From: Brevibacterium picturae
GTDB taxonomy: Bacteria; Actinomycetota; Actinomycetes; Actinomycetales; Brevibacteriaceae
Assembly (NCBI RefSeq): GCF_900105045.1
Contig: NZ_LT629739.1
Location: 2,976,001 to 3,040,000, forward strand
Direction: 5' to 3'
DNA: 64,000 nt
The position numbers and the translations under genes are program-made. Below, in pieces: positions 8,155-19,000 of the stretch (its first letter is position 1; every line of letters starts with the position of its first letter). Below the pieces are notes generated by a model, which saw only the letters and a list, made by a program, of their open reading frames with translations, was not told the origin of the DNA and did no database searches.

Positions 8155-9948
8155 ATGAGCAAGGATGTCGAACTCGGTACGGTCAGCACAGATGTGCCTG
8201 CCCGTTTGGACCGGCTTCCGTGGGCGCGCTTCCACTGGATGGTCGTCGTCGGCCTCGGCAGCGTCTGGATCCTCGACGGACTCGAAGTCACGATGGTCGG
8301 CAATGTCGCCGCCCGGATGACCGAAGAGGGCAGCGGCATCGATATGACCGCTGGCCAGATCGGAATGGCGGGTGCGATCTACGTGCTCGGGGCGTGCGTC
8401 GGTGCCATCGTCTTCGGCCAGCTCACCGACCGATTCGGGCGGCGAAAGCTCTTCCTCATCACCCTCATCCTCTATCTCGTCGCCACGGTGGCAACGGCGT
8501 TCTCATTCTCCGCGTGGTATTTCTTCCTCGTCCGCTTCCTCACGGGTGCTGGGATCGGCGGCGAATACGCAGCAGTGAACTCCGCGATCGATGAACTCAT
8601 TCCCGCTCGGGTGAGAGGCCGGATCGACCTCATCATCAACGGCTCCTACTGGCTCGGCGCCGCAGGTGGTGCCGCCACGACGCTGTTCTTCCTCAACACC
8701 GACATTCTGCCGAAGATGATCGGCTGGCGTCTGGCCTTCGCCGTGGGCATGCTGCTGGCGATCTTCGTCTTCGTCGTCCGCAAGAACGTCCCGGAGAGTC
8801 CGCGGTGGCTGTTCATCCATGGCCGGCAGGACGAGGCCGAACGCGTCGTCGGCGAGATCGAGAACGGCATCGAAGCCGAAACCGCGCAGACACTGCCCGC
8901 GCCGGACAAGACCATCACTGTGCGGCAGCGGAAGACGATCTCCTTCGTCGAGATCATGCGAGTCGCCTTCAAGCTCTACCCGAAGCGAGCGGTCCTCTGC
9001 CTCGTCCTCTTCGTCGGTCAGGCCTTCCTCTACAACGGGATCACGTTCAATCTCGGGACGCTGTTCAACGGCTTCTACGGAGTCGCCGCCACAACTGTGC
9101 CGATCTTCATCATCCTGTGGTCGCTGAGCAACTTCGCCGGGCCCGTGATCCTGGGCAGATTCTTCGACACCATCGGGCGCAAACCGATGATCTCCTTCAG
9201 CTACATCGGATCAGCGGTCGTCGCCGTCGTTCTCGCGGGCGTCTTCAATGCCGACATCGGAGGAGAATGGCTCTTCCTGCTCATCCTCGTCGTGTGCTTC
9301 TTCCTCGCCTCCTCCGGTGCCAGCGCAGCCTACCTCACGGTCAGTGAGATCTTCCCCATGGAGACCAGGGCACTGGCGATCGCGTTCTTCTACGCCATCG
9401 GCACGGCCGCTGGCGGCATTGTCGGCCCACTGCTGTTCGGCGGGATGATCGAGTCCGGTGACCGGTCGCTGGTCGCAATGGCGTTCTGCATCGGTGCGGG
9501 CGTCATGGCCCTCGGGGGAGTGGCCGAACTCATCTTCGGGGTCAAGGCCGAAGGAGCCGACCTCGAGGCCATCGCCCGTCCGCTGACGGCCGAGGACGCT
9601 GACGAAGAAACGGAAGAGACCGCCGAGGCGGGGGAGCGGGATGCGGATCAGAGCCGACGGCAGAAGCTGCGCCCGGGTCCAGGATCGGCGGGCGTGTATG
9701 CCCCGTGGCCGTCGGTGTCCTCACGCGATGTGCCACCGGAGGTCTCCGGCAACGAGGTGCAGGGCATCATCGACTACGTCCGCGACATGCAGCCGGTCTC
9801 CGAGACGGAGCTGCACCGCGCCATCGGTGCCCGCCGCTGGGGACCGGGTCGGTTCCACTCCGCGGTGCGCGAAGCCATCAGGCAGGGGCACATCAGACGC
9901 AGCCGTCGCGGCAGACTGGAGACGACGGACCGGGAATCTGAGGCATAG
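8155..9948 (+). CDS. MFS transporter with cytosolic C-terminal helix-turn-helix-like tail
   Basis: I choose ATG 8155 because GGTGAGG lies 6 bases upstream; the frame is open 12 codons further. The 597-residue protein has about 12 membrane segments and the sugar/metabolite-transporter signatures DRFGRRK after segment 2, VPESPRWL, and DTIGRKP in the second half, like the SP/AAHS branch of MFS. After the last segment (about residue 465) comes a roughly 130-residue acidic linker plus a basic domain, including ETELHRAIGARRWGPGRF and AIRQGHIRRSRRGRLE, that looks like a winged-helix unit. This tail is not part of normal MFS transporters. Substrate is unknown; the gene stands alone. Confidence 0.85.
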   Translation: MSKDVELGTVSTDVPARLDRLPWARFHWMVVVGLGSVWILDGLEVTMVGNVAARMTEEGSGIDMTAGQIGMAGAIYVLGACVGAIVFGQLTDRFGRRKLFLITLILYLVATVATAFSFSAWYFFLVRFLTGAGIGGEYAAVNSAIDELIPARVRGRIDLIINGSYWLGAAGGAATTLFFLNTDILPKMIGWRLAFAVGMLLAIFVFVVRKNVPESPRWLFIHGRQDEAERVVGEIENGIEAETAQTLPAPDKTITVRQRKTISFVEIMRVAFKLYPKRAVLCLVLFVGQAFLYNGITFNLGTLFNGFYGVAATTVPIFIILWSLSNFAGPVILGRFFDTIGRKPMISFSYIGSAVVAVVLAGVFNADIGGEWLFLLILVVCFFLASSGASAAYLTVSEIFPMETRALAIAFFYAIGTAAGGIVGPLLFGGMIESGDRSLVAMAFCIGAGVMALGGVAELIFGVKAEGADLEAIARPLTAEDADEETEETAEAGERDADQSRRQKLRPGPGSAGVYAPWPSVSSRDVPPEVSGNEVQGIIDYVRDMQPVSETELHRAIGARRWGPGRFHSAVREAIRQGHIRRSRRGRLETTDRESEA

Positions 9949-9983
9949 ACACTGCCCCGGCGTCCCACAGTAGGATCGGGAGT

Positions 9984-10070
9984 ATGCGTAAACGTGTGCT
10001 CATCATTGTCTTGGCCGTCGTCGCGGTGCTGGCCCTGGTCGCCAGTATGCTCGGCGGCGCTCCCTATTGA
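9984..10070 (+). CDS. Possible 28-residue membrane peptide
   Basis: A short frame starts with MRKRVLII and continues as one hydrophobic segment ending GGAPY. The ATG is preceded by GGATCGGGAG, a plausible ribosome-binding site. Basic N-terminus plus one membrane helix is typical of small actinobacterial membrane peptides. No family recognised; coding status uncertain. Confidence 0.4.
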   Translation: MRKRVLIIVLAVVAVLALVASMLGGAPY

Positions 10071-10271
10071 GCCCTATTGAGCCCCCAGTCTCAGACAGGG
10101 CCTGACGCAGGCACATTGTGAGGAGTGGACCATGGCTCCGTCGGCGGAGCCGAGAGGAATTCGGAGCGTGCCGCACTTCGAATCCAAGCGTCGTGTCGAA
10201 GAGTACCTCGGTCTTCTTCACGGACAACGTCGCCGCAACGAGGCCACTCCGAGACCGGATCGAATCGATCG

Positions 10272-11024
10272 TCACCCGGCGAGGAGATCCGACAGATCCA
10301 GTGAGGAGATACGTGGTGCTCCGGGACAGCTCAGAGCTGCACTGTACCCAGGACGGCACGGGACGGAGGCGATGTTCAGCTGGTTCAGGTCCGAGTACGC
10401 GGCAGCGCTGATTGAGGCGGTCCACTGCGCAGCAGAATGAGCCGGTGATGTCGCAGCAGCGGCCCGGACGACTTCGAGCTTGTTGGGTGCCACGGCGAGC
10501 CCATGTCCTGTTGTCTTCACCGCGGCTTCTTTGGCCACCCAGAGTTCGAGCCGTCTGCGTACCCCGTCCCCACCGTGGGGAACAGATTCCGTCGGAGCGA
10601 GTGCGTAGTCATCGAAGCCGGTGAACACCTCGGCGGGAATGCGTTCGACATCGACGCCGATGGGTGAGGAAGGCGGTGCCGAGGCGACCAGCAGCATGTC
10701 CCCCGAACGGGACATGCTGAGCTCCGCACCCGCGACCTCCCCAGCGATCTGAGGCTTGCCATGGGGGCCGCCGCAGCTGCGACACGTGCGGGTGAACCTC
10801 AGCTCACCGGCGTTGCTCGGATCGAGCCCCAGGCTGCGGGCGGCCAAGAGCCGGAAAATCAGATGCCCACAGCGATAGCCGGCCCGATCGTCGGCACGCC
10901 GAAACCGGTTGGAACGATCAATCTCGTCGGATGACAGCACCGAGTCGAGCCAGCTGTGCTCGGCACACGCCCGGCGAACTGTGCCGACATCGCAGAGGAT
11001 GTACTCGATGGCTGCTGCGGTCAT
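10272..11024 (-). CDS. Sfp/EntD-type 4'-phosphopantetheinyl transferase
   Basis: The open frame is longer, but the real start is the ATG with first base 11024, which overlaps the ABC permease stop (TGATG). The 250-residue product has the two PPTase signatures: PIGVDVERIPAE with the metal-binding acids, and LWVAKEAAVKTTGHGL (WxxKEAxxK). It transfers the phosphopantetheine arm of CoA to carrier-protein serines. As the last gene of the synthetase operon it should activate the three carrier domains of the synthetase at 13046-23575 (Ser1002, Ser2078, Ser3195). Confidence 0.9.
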   Translation of the reverse strand: MTAAAIEYILCDVGTVRRACAEHSWLDSVLSSDEIDRSNRFRRADDRAGYRCGHLIFRLLAARSLGLDPSNAGELRFTRTCRSCGGPHGKPQIAGEVAGAELSMSRSGDMLLVASAPPSSPIGVDVERIPAEVFTGFDDYALAPTESVPHGGDGVRRRLELWVAKEAAVKTTGHGLAVAPNKLEVVRAAAATSPAHSAAQWTASISAAAYSDLNQLNIASVPCRPGYSAALSCPGAPRISSLDLSDLLAG

Positions 11025-11821
11025 CGCCTGCTGATGCTTCGGTACTGGGACACGGCAACGGTGGAGAAGATCGCAATGACTGCCACGCAGCTGATCACCG
11101 CGTAGAGAATCGGATTGTCGGCCGCCCATCCCGAACCCGAGGTGTACCCAGCGGGAGAGACATTGCCGAAGAGTTCTCGGACACTGGTGGCCACGGCCGT
11201 GACCGGATTCCACGCGGCGATCGTCTGCAGAGGGCCGGGAAGCGTGTCGATCGAGACGAAGGCACCGGAGAGGAAGGTGACGGGAAAGAGCCAGATCAGG
11301 CCGAGGCTCTGAGCCACCTCGACACTTCGCGCCGTCAACGCGATGAACGCACCGATCCACGACATGGCGAAGCCGAAGAGGAGCAGGAGCAGGATGCCGA
11401 GGATCGCTGACCCCGGACCCTCGGTGATGCGCCACCCGATGATCAGTCCGCAGACCATGGTGACCACAATGGAGATCGCGCCGGTGGCCAGATCGGATGT
11501 GGTCCGGCCCAGGATGACGGCCACCCGAGACATCGGCAGCGACCGGAACCGGTCGATGAGCCCCAGCTGGAGGTCCTTGGCGAGGTAGACGGCGGTGAAG
11601 GAGGAATTGAAGGTCAGTGTCTGAGCCAGGATCCCGCCGATGAGGAACTCCCGATACGGCGCACCGCCCAGGCTGCCGCCGAAGACGAACGCGAGCAGGA
11701 ACACGAAGATCACCGGTTGCACGACTCCGGTGACCAGTGCCCCGGGAGTGCGGCGCACGGTGAGCAGGTTGCGCCAGGCGATGACGGAACTGTCGCGTGC
11801 CGCCGAGGTGATGGCGCTCAT
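11021..11821 (-). CDS. ABC-2 type exporter permease (DrrB-like)
   Basis: The 266-residue membrane protein has six predicted segments and the ABC-2 membrane signature of drug and lipid exporters (VQPVIFVFLLAFVFGGSLGG near residues 36-55; QSLGLIWLFPVTFLSGAFV near 185-203). It follows the ATPase gene with a 4-base overlap (ATGA) and precedes the PPTase with a TGATG overlap. The pair should export the peptide made by the synthetase, an inference from context. Confidence 0.88.
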   Translation of the reverse strand: MSAITSAARDSSVIAWRNLLTVRRTPGALVTGVVQPVIFVFLLAFVFGGSLGGAPYREFLIGGILAQTLTFNSSFTAVYLAKDLQLGLIDRFRSLPMSRVAVILGRTTSDLATGAISIVVTMVCGLIIGWRITEGPGSAILGILLLLLFGFAMSWIGAFIALTARSVEVAQSLGLIWLFPVTFLSGAFVSIDTLPGPLQTIAAWNPVTAVATSVRELFGNVSPAGYTSGSGWAADNPILYAVISCVAVIAIFSTVAVSQYRSISRR

Positions 11822-12801
11822 GCTCCCACCTCGGCTTCCGAACGCGCCTGAGGCGAAGGCTCCGCCGAGGCCGGGTGCCCGGTCAGGTCCAGGAAGACGT
11901 CGTCGAGTGTCGGCCGGGTCAGGGCCGCCTCGGTGACGACGATTCCGCCTTGTTCGAGGGCGCCGAGCACCTCAAGCAGAGTTCTCTGCCCCTGGGGGGC
12001 CGGGACAGTGAGGTGCTGCCGGGTCGAGTCCAGCTGCGGCCTGACCGAGCCTCCGAGGATGCGTTCGAGGACGCGCAGAGTCTCGTCAAGAGCATCGGGG
12101 CTGGTCAGCGTCAGTGCGATCCGTTCGGCGCCGAGGCTGACCTTGAGCTCGTTCGAGGTCCCCTCCGCGATGACTCGGCCGGAGTCGATGACGGCGATGC
12201 GATCCGCCAGCTGATCGGCCTCTTCCAGGTATTGGGTCGTCAGCAGCACGGTGGTGCCCTGTCCGACAAGAGTGGAGATGACGTCCCAGGTGTCCAGCCT
12301 GCCGCGCGGGTCGAGGCCCGTGGTGGGTTCGTCGAGGATGACCACCGGCGGTCGGAAGACCAGAGCCGAGGCCAGGTCCAGGCGTCGTCGCATGCCACCG
12401 GAATAGGCGCCGGCGCGTTTGTCGCGGACGTCGACGAGGGCGAACTCCCGGAGCAGTTCGTGAGCCCGTGCGCGCGAATCGCTGCGGCCCATCCCGTAGA
12501 GACGGGCGACCATGAGGAGGTTCTCGTAGCCGGTGAGCTTCTCATCGACGGCCGCATATTGTCCCGACAATCCGATGCTGCGGCGCACAGCGGTGGGATC
12601 GGCGATCACCGAATTCCCCGCCACGCTCGCATCGCCGGAGTCGGGACGAATCAGCGTGGACAGAACTTTGACCGTGGTGGTCTTGCCTGCCCCATTGGGC
12701 CCCAGCAGCCCGAAGATCTGTCCCTGGTCGACCTGCAGGTCGATTCCGTCCAAGGCTCTGAAGCTTCCGAAGTTCTTTCTCAGTTGGTCAATGCGGATCA
12801 C
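11818..12801 (-). CDS. ABC exporter ATP-binding protein (DrrA-like)
   Basis: I place the start at the GTG with first base 12801, which shares its G with the MbtH stop codon (TAGTG); the frame is open 23 codons further upstream but that part overlaps mbtH. The 327-residue product has Walker A GPNGAGKTT, the signature YSGGMRRRLDLA, Walker B VVILDEPTTGLDP and the C-terminal extension of DrrA-type drug exporters (ending near GALEQGGIVVTEAALTRPTLDDVF). It powers the adjoining permease. Confidence 0.92.
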   Translation of the reverse strand: MIRIDQLRKNFGSFRALDGIDLQVDQGQIFGLLGPNGAGKTTTVKVLSTLIRPDSGDASVAGNSVIADPTAVRRSIGLSGQYAAVDEKLTGYENLLMVARLYGMGRSDSRARAHELLREFALVDVRDKRAGAYSGGMRRRLDLASALVFRPPVVILDEPTTGLDPRGRLDTWDVISTLVGQGTTVLLTTQYLEEADQLADRIAVIDSGRVIAEGTSNELKVSLGAERIALTLTSPDALDETLRVLERILGGSVRPQLDSTRQHLTVPAPQGQRTLLEVLGALEQGGIVVTEAALTRPTLDDVFLDLTGHPASAEPSPQARSEAEVGA

Positions 12802-13007
12802 TATGACGCGATCTCGGCCAGCCGGCGCGGAGTGATGTCCGTCCAATTCGCCTCGACGAATTCGAGGCATTCATCGCGCTCGGCCGGGCCGAAGGCGATG
12901 GCCCACCCCGCGGGAGCATCGGCGAACGACGGCCACAGAGAATGCTGCTGAAGATCATTGACGAGCACGCGGAAAGTCGCTGTGGTGTCATCGAAGGGGT
13001 TATTCAC
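12801..13007 (-). CDS. mbtH: MbtH-like adenylation-domain partner
   Basis: The 68-residue protein carries the MbtH-family pattern: MNNPFDD at the start, VLVNDLQQHSLWPSFADAPAGW with the invariant tryptophans, and ECLEFVEANWTDITPRRLAE. Such proteins bind and stabilise adenylation domains. It starts at GTG behind AGGAGATGAGG, 38 bases after the synthetase stop. It is expected to be needed by one or more of the three adenylation domains. Confidence 0.95.
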   Translation of the reverse strand: MNNPFDDTTATFRVLVNDLQQHSLWPSFADAPAGWAIAFGPAERDECLEFVEANWTDITPRRLAEIAS

Positions 13008-13045
13008 GTTTCCTCATCTCCTGTTGAATGCTTGAGATGTATCTC

Positions 13046-16000
13046 TTACATGTGTGGTTCGGCGTCCTCGTCCACATGGATTGCCAGCACGGGAAGAATT
13101 TCGGACAGGGCCGTCGCCGAGAGCATGTCCCCGTGTCGTGCCGGCACCTCGGTGACGTGAATGTGACCAGTGACATAGGGTCGCCATGATTCGGCAGTGG
13201 GGGTGCCGGCCGGAACATCCTGGGTGGCGGCGAAGTGCACGAGGTCGCCGTTGAAGCGTTCGATCGGGGCTTCACGGATCAGTCGAGCCATGGTGAAGAA
13301 GCCCGCGGTCATTGCCGCAATGGTCTCGGGCGAGACATTGCCCAGCGGGTCGCCGTTCTCGCGCAGAACCTCCAGAGCCCGTTCGTCGTCGAGTCCCTCC
13401 GCGCCGACCCGAACGTCAGGATGATTGGCGCCGAGGTAGTCGACCCACAGTTGTGCCCCCTCGCCGACGTCGGCGTTGGTCTCCTGACCGGCGGGGTAGG
13501 CATCGAGGATCCCGAGGAAGGCCACCTCTTCACCCATCTCCTGCAGTCGCGTCGCCAGGCGATGTGCCAGGATGCCGCCGAAGGACCAGCCCAGCAGGTG
13601 ATAGGGCCCCTGCGGCTGCACCGTCCTCATCTGCGTGATGTAGTCGTCGGCGAGTTCGGTCAGCGTGGAGGCAGTGATCTCCTCCGGATCGCCCGGTGCC
13701 AGTCCCGGCATCTGCAGGCCGATCAGCGGACGCTGAGGGTCGAGTCCGTGGAGCATCGCCGCGAACCCCCAACTGATGCCAGTGGCCGGGTGCACCGCGA
13801 ACAGAGGAGGCTTCGCGCCCGCCGTGCGCAGAGGAAGCAGGCGCTGCAGGCTGTCACCGATCGAGTCCGCGGTCCCCGCATCTGCGTCGGCCACCAACTG
13901 TTCGACGGTGGGTGAGCGGAAGAGGGACTGGACCGAGAGTTCGGCGCCGAGGGCATCGTTGACGGCTGCGATGAGTGGTCGGGCCAGGAACGAATGCCCG
14001 CCGAGTTCGAAGAACGACTCGTCGACGCCGACGCGGGGCAGCGTGAGCACCTCGGCGAAGATCGTCGCCACGGTGTCCTCATGCGGTGTGCGCGGTGCCG
14101 AACGCGACCCGACGACAGCCTGCGAGGCGTCTGGCAGTGCTGACTCGTCGATCTTGCCGTGCGCCGTCAGTGGGATTTCGTCGAGGGCCACGACTCTCGG
14201 TGGGACCATGTAGCTGGGCACGATCGATCGCACATGTCGCCGCGCCTTGTCTGCGAGAGCTTCCGACCCGGCAGCATTCGTCCGGTCCGGTACAACATAG
14301 CCGACCAGCTGCATCGTGTCGGCGTCGGCACCGGATGATCGTACGAGTGCGTCCTTGACTCCCGGTGCTCCGCGCAGGGCTCGCTCGACCTCGCCGAGCT
14401 CGACACGGAACCCGCGCAGCTGGATCTGGTTGTCGCTGCGGCCGAGGAAGCTCAGGTCACCATTGCGGTGACGCACGACGAGGTCCCCTGTGCGGTACAT
14501 GCGCTCGCCCGGTTCGCCGAAGGGATCGCTGACGAAGCGCTCGGCGCTCAGGCCGGGGCGGCCACGGTATCCGTGTGCCAACTGGCGTCCGGCGAGGTAG
14601 AGCTCTCCGGTCGTCCCGGCCGGCACGTGATGGAGCCGTTCGTCGAGCACATAGCCGCGCATGTGGTGCAGCGGCGATCCCAGAGTCGGCGTCGACGAGT
14701 CGGTGACCGGCCCCGCGAAGGCGTCCACGGTGGCCTCGGTGGGGCCGTAGAGGTTGTGGGCGTTGATGCCGGGGCGCTCGCGCAGCCACTCCCACAGCTC
14801 CTCGTCGATCGCCTCGCCGCCGAGGGCGAGAGTGATCGGAGCGTTCGCCGCGGCCGCTCGGTCGAGCAGGTCCGCGAAGTCCGGTTCGGTCCTGAGCGCA
14901 CGCAGGTAGCTGGGGGTGGTCTCCCAGAACCCGATCCGCAGGTCATGAAGCAGCCGCGCGAGCTCCTGAGGGTCGCGTTGGGTTTCCGCCGAGGCGATGT
15001 GGATGCGATGTCCGACCAGCATCCACAGCAGCGGATCCCAGGCGGCGTCGAAGCCGACACCGGTGGTGTGGGCCACGGTGATCTGCTCGGGCTCGGAGGA
15101 TGGTGTCGGCAGGAACGAGGCACGATGGGCGGCGAGCAGATTCGCGAGGGCGCAATGGCCCACCTCCACGCCCTTGGGCCGACCGGTCGAACCGGAGGTG
15201 AAGGTGACATAGGCGGCTGGGTCGTGCTGGAGAGTCGGGTCCGTGGCCGCAGCGGTCGAGGTCGGCCGGGGCCGGGCCGGACGGGTGGTGTCCACGGTGC
15301 CGTCGGCTGCTGAGATCTCAACGACGGTGGGCGTGACAGGGGCATCGGCGAGCATCGGCGCCAGTGCCTCGGCGGTTCCGGTCTCGGCCAGAACGATGAG
15401 AGGGCCCGCATCGGTCACGATCGCCCGAGCACGTTCGAGCGGATAGTCGATGTCGATCGGGTTGTAGGCCGCACCTGATTTGAGCACGGCCAACGTGGCG
15501 ACGATGATCCCGACTCCGCGGCTGAGGCGAACGGATACGGTCGACCTCGGCCCCGCACCCAATCCGCGCAGCTCCTGTGCCAGGAGTTCCGCGGCTTCGT
15601 CGAGTTCGCGAAACGACATCGAGGTGTCAGCGGATTCGACTGCGGTGGCATGGGGCAGCTGTCGCACAGTGGTGGCGAAGACGTCGAGGACCATGGGCAG
15701 CGATGTCACCGGCTCCGGACCGGTGAGCTGGCCGATCGCTTGGGCCGCCTCGGCGGGGTCGAGGAGTGCGATGTCGTGGATCGGGCGTTTCGGGTCCTGC
15801 ACGAGGCCGTCGGCGAAGCGGGAGAGACCCTGGCACAGGTCGACGATGGTCGCCGGCTCGAACATCGAGGAGTTGTAGTCGAGCACGACGTCGAGTCCCC
15901 TATCGGGAGTGTCTGTGCGGAAGGTGAACGAGAGGTCGAATTTGGCGTCGCCGGTCTCGACCTCAGGTTCGATGCTCGTGCGCACTCCTGGAAGGTCGAG

Positions 16001-19000
16001 GGTCGGCAAGGCCGTGTTCTCCAAGGACAACATGGTCTGGAACAGTGGATGGCGACCCAGCTCACGCGGCGGGTTGACGGTCTCGACAAGGCGTTCGAAC
16101 GGTACGTCGTCGAGTTCCAGTGCGTCGATGGCCGCCGTGCGAGTCCGCGCCAGAAGTGTGCGGAAATCGGGTTGGTCACAGACATCGGTGCGGATCGGGA
16201 CGGTGTTGACGAAGAGCCCGACCATGTCCGCAAGCTCTGGGTCCGAACGTCCGGCGCTGGGAGAGCCGATGACGACGTCCTCACTGCCGCTGATTCTGCT
16301 GAGGAACCCGGCGAGCACAGCGTGCAGGGCCATGAACAGACTGGCCCCCGCCTCGGCGGCGATCGCATTCAGGCGCTGCGTCGTCCGGTTATCGAGACTG
16401 AAGCGATGGTGACGACCCGACTGCCGGGCGGTGTGAGGGCGGGGATGGTCCGAGGGCAGGGGGAGTTCAATGGGTATTCCGTCCAGGCGCTCGCGCCATG
16501 ACTGGGTCTTGTGGTCGAGGAGCGGACGGTCCTCACCTGGACGTGTCTGCGTCTCAAGCACATGGCGCTGCCACAGGGCGAAGTCCGCGTACTGGACGTC
16601 GAGATTGCGCTGCATCGGGCAGGCCGCACCGCGCAGTGCGGCATAGGCGGTGGACAAATCCTGCGTCAGCGGAGCCAACGAGGCGCCGTCGGTGGCGATG
16701 TGGTGAATGACGAGATGCAGGACCCACTGGCCGCCTTCGTCGAAGAGGACCGCGCGCAACGGCAGGTCGGTGCTGAGATCGAATCCCTTGGCAGCCTCCC
16801 GTGCCATGTCCTCCGAGGTCGCCGCCGGTGAGGACGTGGTCCGGTGGACGAGGATCCCGTGTCCGGCCGCGGGCGGAAGGATGTGTTGTACCGGGGAGCC
16901 TCCGAGGCTCGGATAGACGGTGCGCAGGATCTCGTGGCGCGTGATGACCTGGCTCAGGGACTCATCGAGCGTGTCGGGATCCAATTCGCCCTCGAAGCGA
17001 ACCGCGAGGGAGATGGTGTAGTCGGAGGCCTTGGTGTCGAGCTGATTGAGGAAGTGCATCCGTGCCTGACCGTACGACAGCGGAATCACAGTCGGGCGGG
17101 TGCTCGACTGCTTCCAATCGGAGAGGCTGGTCGCCGAGGCAGCACTGCGGTCCGGGGTCGGAACCTGGTCAGACGTCGGGGTCTGCCCGCTGTTCGTGGG
17201 CAGCGTCGCGAGCGAAGCACCGGCCGAAACGTCGAGGCGCTTCAGCAGGGCAGCCGGTGTGGGTGCATCGAAGATCGCGCGCAGCGGCAGGTCGGTGTCG
17301 AAAGCCTCGCGGATGCGCCCGATGAGGGACACCGCCAGCAGCGAATGGCCTCCCAACTCGAAGAAATCGTCGTCGAGCCCGACCGAATCGGCCTCGAGCA
17401 CGGTTGAGAACTGTTCGCACATTCTGGCCTCGTCCGTCGTCTCAGCGGCTCGGGAGGTTTCGCCTCCCGACAGCCGGGGAGCCGGCAGCCGGTCGCGGTC
17501 GAGTTTGCCGTGGGCGGTCAGGGGCATCGCGTCGACGGCGATCAGCACACGTGGAACCATCGGGGCCGGAAGCGCACTGGCGAGGTGGTCGCGGACGGTG
17601 GTCTCCTCTGCGTCCCCTGCGTAGTATCCGACGAGTCGTGCGGACTGCGGGTCCTGGGGATTGTCGACGACGGCTGCTGCCTGTTCGACGCCCGCGCAGG
17701 CGAAGAGAGCATTCTCAACATCGCCGAGCTCGATCCGATACCCACGCAGCTTGATCTGGTCGTCATCGCGGGAGACGAAGTCGAGGCTGCCGTCCAAGGT
17801 GCGTCGGACCAGGTCACCGGTGCGGTACATGCGCTCGCCGCTGCCGAAGGGGTTGGCGATGAAGCGCTGCGAGGTCTCAGCCGGCCGGTTGACGTATCCG
17901 GTGGCGATTCCGTCCCCTGCGAGGTAGAGCTCGCCGACGACACCATAGGGAACCTCCTGCAGGTGTCCGTCCAAGACCATGGCCGCGACGTTTCTGATCG
18001 GGTGGCCGATCCTGGCATGGTCTCCCTGAACCTTCGCCGTGACGGAGTCGACGGTGAATTCGGTGGGTCCGTAGAAGTTGTAGGCACGCACACCCGAGTG
18101 CTGGCCGAGTTCCTGCCACAGGTCATCGGGGACGGGCTCCCCGCCGAGGGCGATCGTCAGCGCAGCGGCCTCGTGGTGCCGGGCAGCAGAGGGCTCGGGG
18201 TCATCGAGGAGCCCGGAGGCGGTCAGCTGCCGCACGAAGGAGGGGGTGGTCTCGAGCGCATCGATCTGCGCTCGGCGGCAGAAGTCCACGAACGCCTCGG
18301 CGTCCCGGCGCACTTCCTCATCGACGATGTGCAGGCTCGCTCCGGCCACCAGCCAGAGCACCGGGTCCCAGGCGGCGTCGAAACCGAGGCCGGCGGTGTG
18401 CGCGACCCGGACCGAGGCTTCCTCGAGCCCCGCCTCGGCGAAGATCGTCCCCCGGTGCTGAGCGAGAAGATTGGCCAGACCACGATGGGGCACGGCGACA
18501 CCCTTGGGCGTCCCGGTGGACCCGGATGTGTACATCTCATAGGCGCGGTCGTCCGGCGTCGGACGATGGGAGTCGTCTCGCACTGCTCCCTCGCCGAGGT
18601 TGCCCTCACCCCCGTCGTCCGCTGGGTCGCCGAGGTCGTCGGCACTCAGCTCTGCGGTGGAGACGGCCGTGCCCGGTCGCACAGGCACGTCGGGGGAGTC
18701 GACGACGACGGCCGCCGGGTCGCTCACGTCGAGGATCAGGCGGATCCGCTCCTGCGGATAGCTGAGGTCGATGGGAACGGCGATGGCACCGATGCTCAGC
18801 ACTGCCAATGGCACAATGATGGCATCGGCTGATCGTGGCAGAGCGATGGCGACCCGCTGACCAGGCCCGATGCCTCGGGCGAGAAGCGCGCGACCGCAGC
18901 GGTGGATGCGGTCCCCGAGCTGCGCGAAGCTCAGTTCGGTGTCGTCGACCACGAGCGCCCGGCGCTGTGGAAGACGGGCGATGGTGGACTCGAGGGTGTC

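Noticed and set aside
10132..10440. 102-codon plus-strand frame with AGGAGTGG before its ATG
   Set aside because: The ribosome-binding site is good, but over half of it is antisense to the PPTase gene and the protein is Arg-rich and family-less. Could be revisited with expression data.
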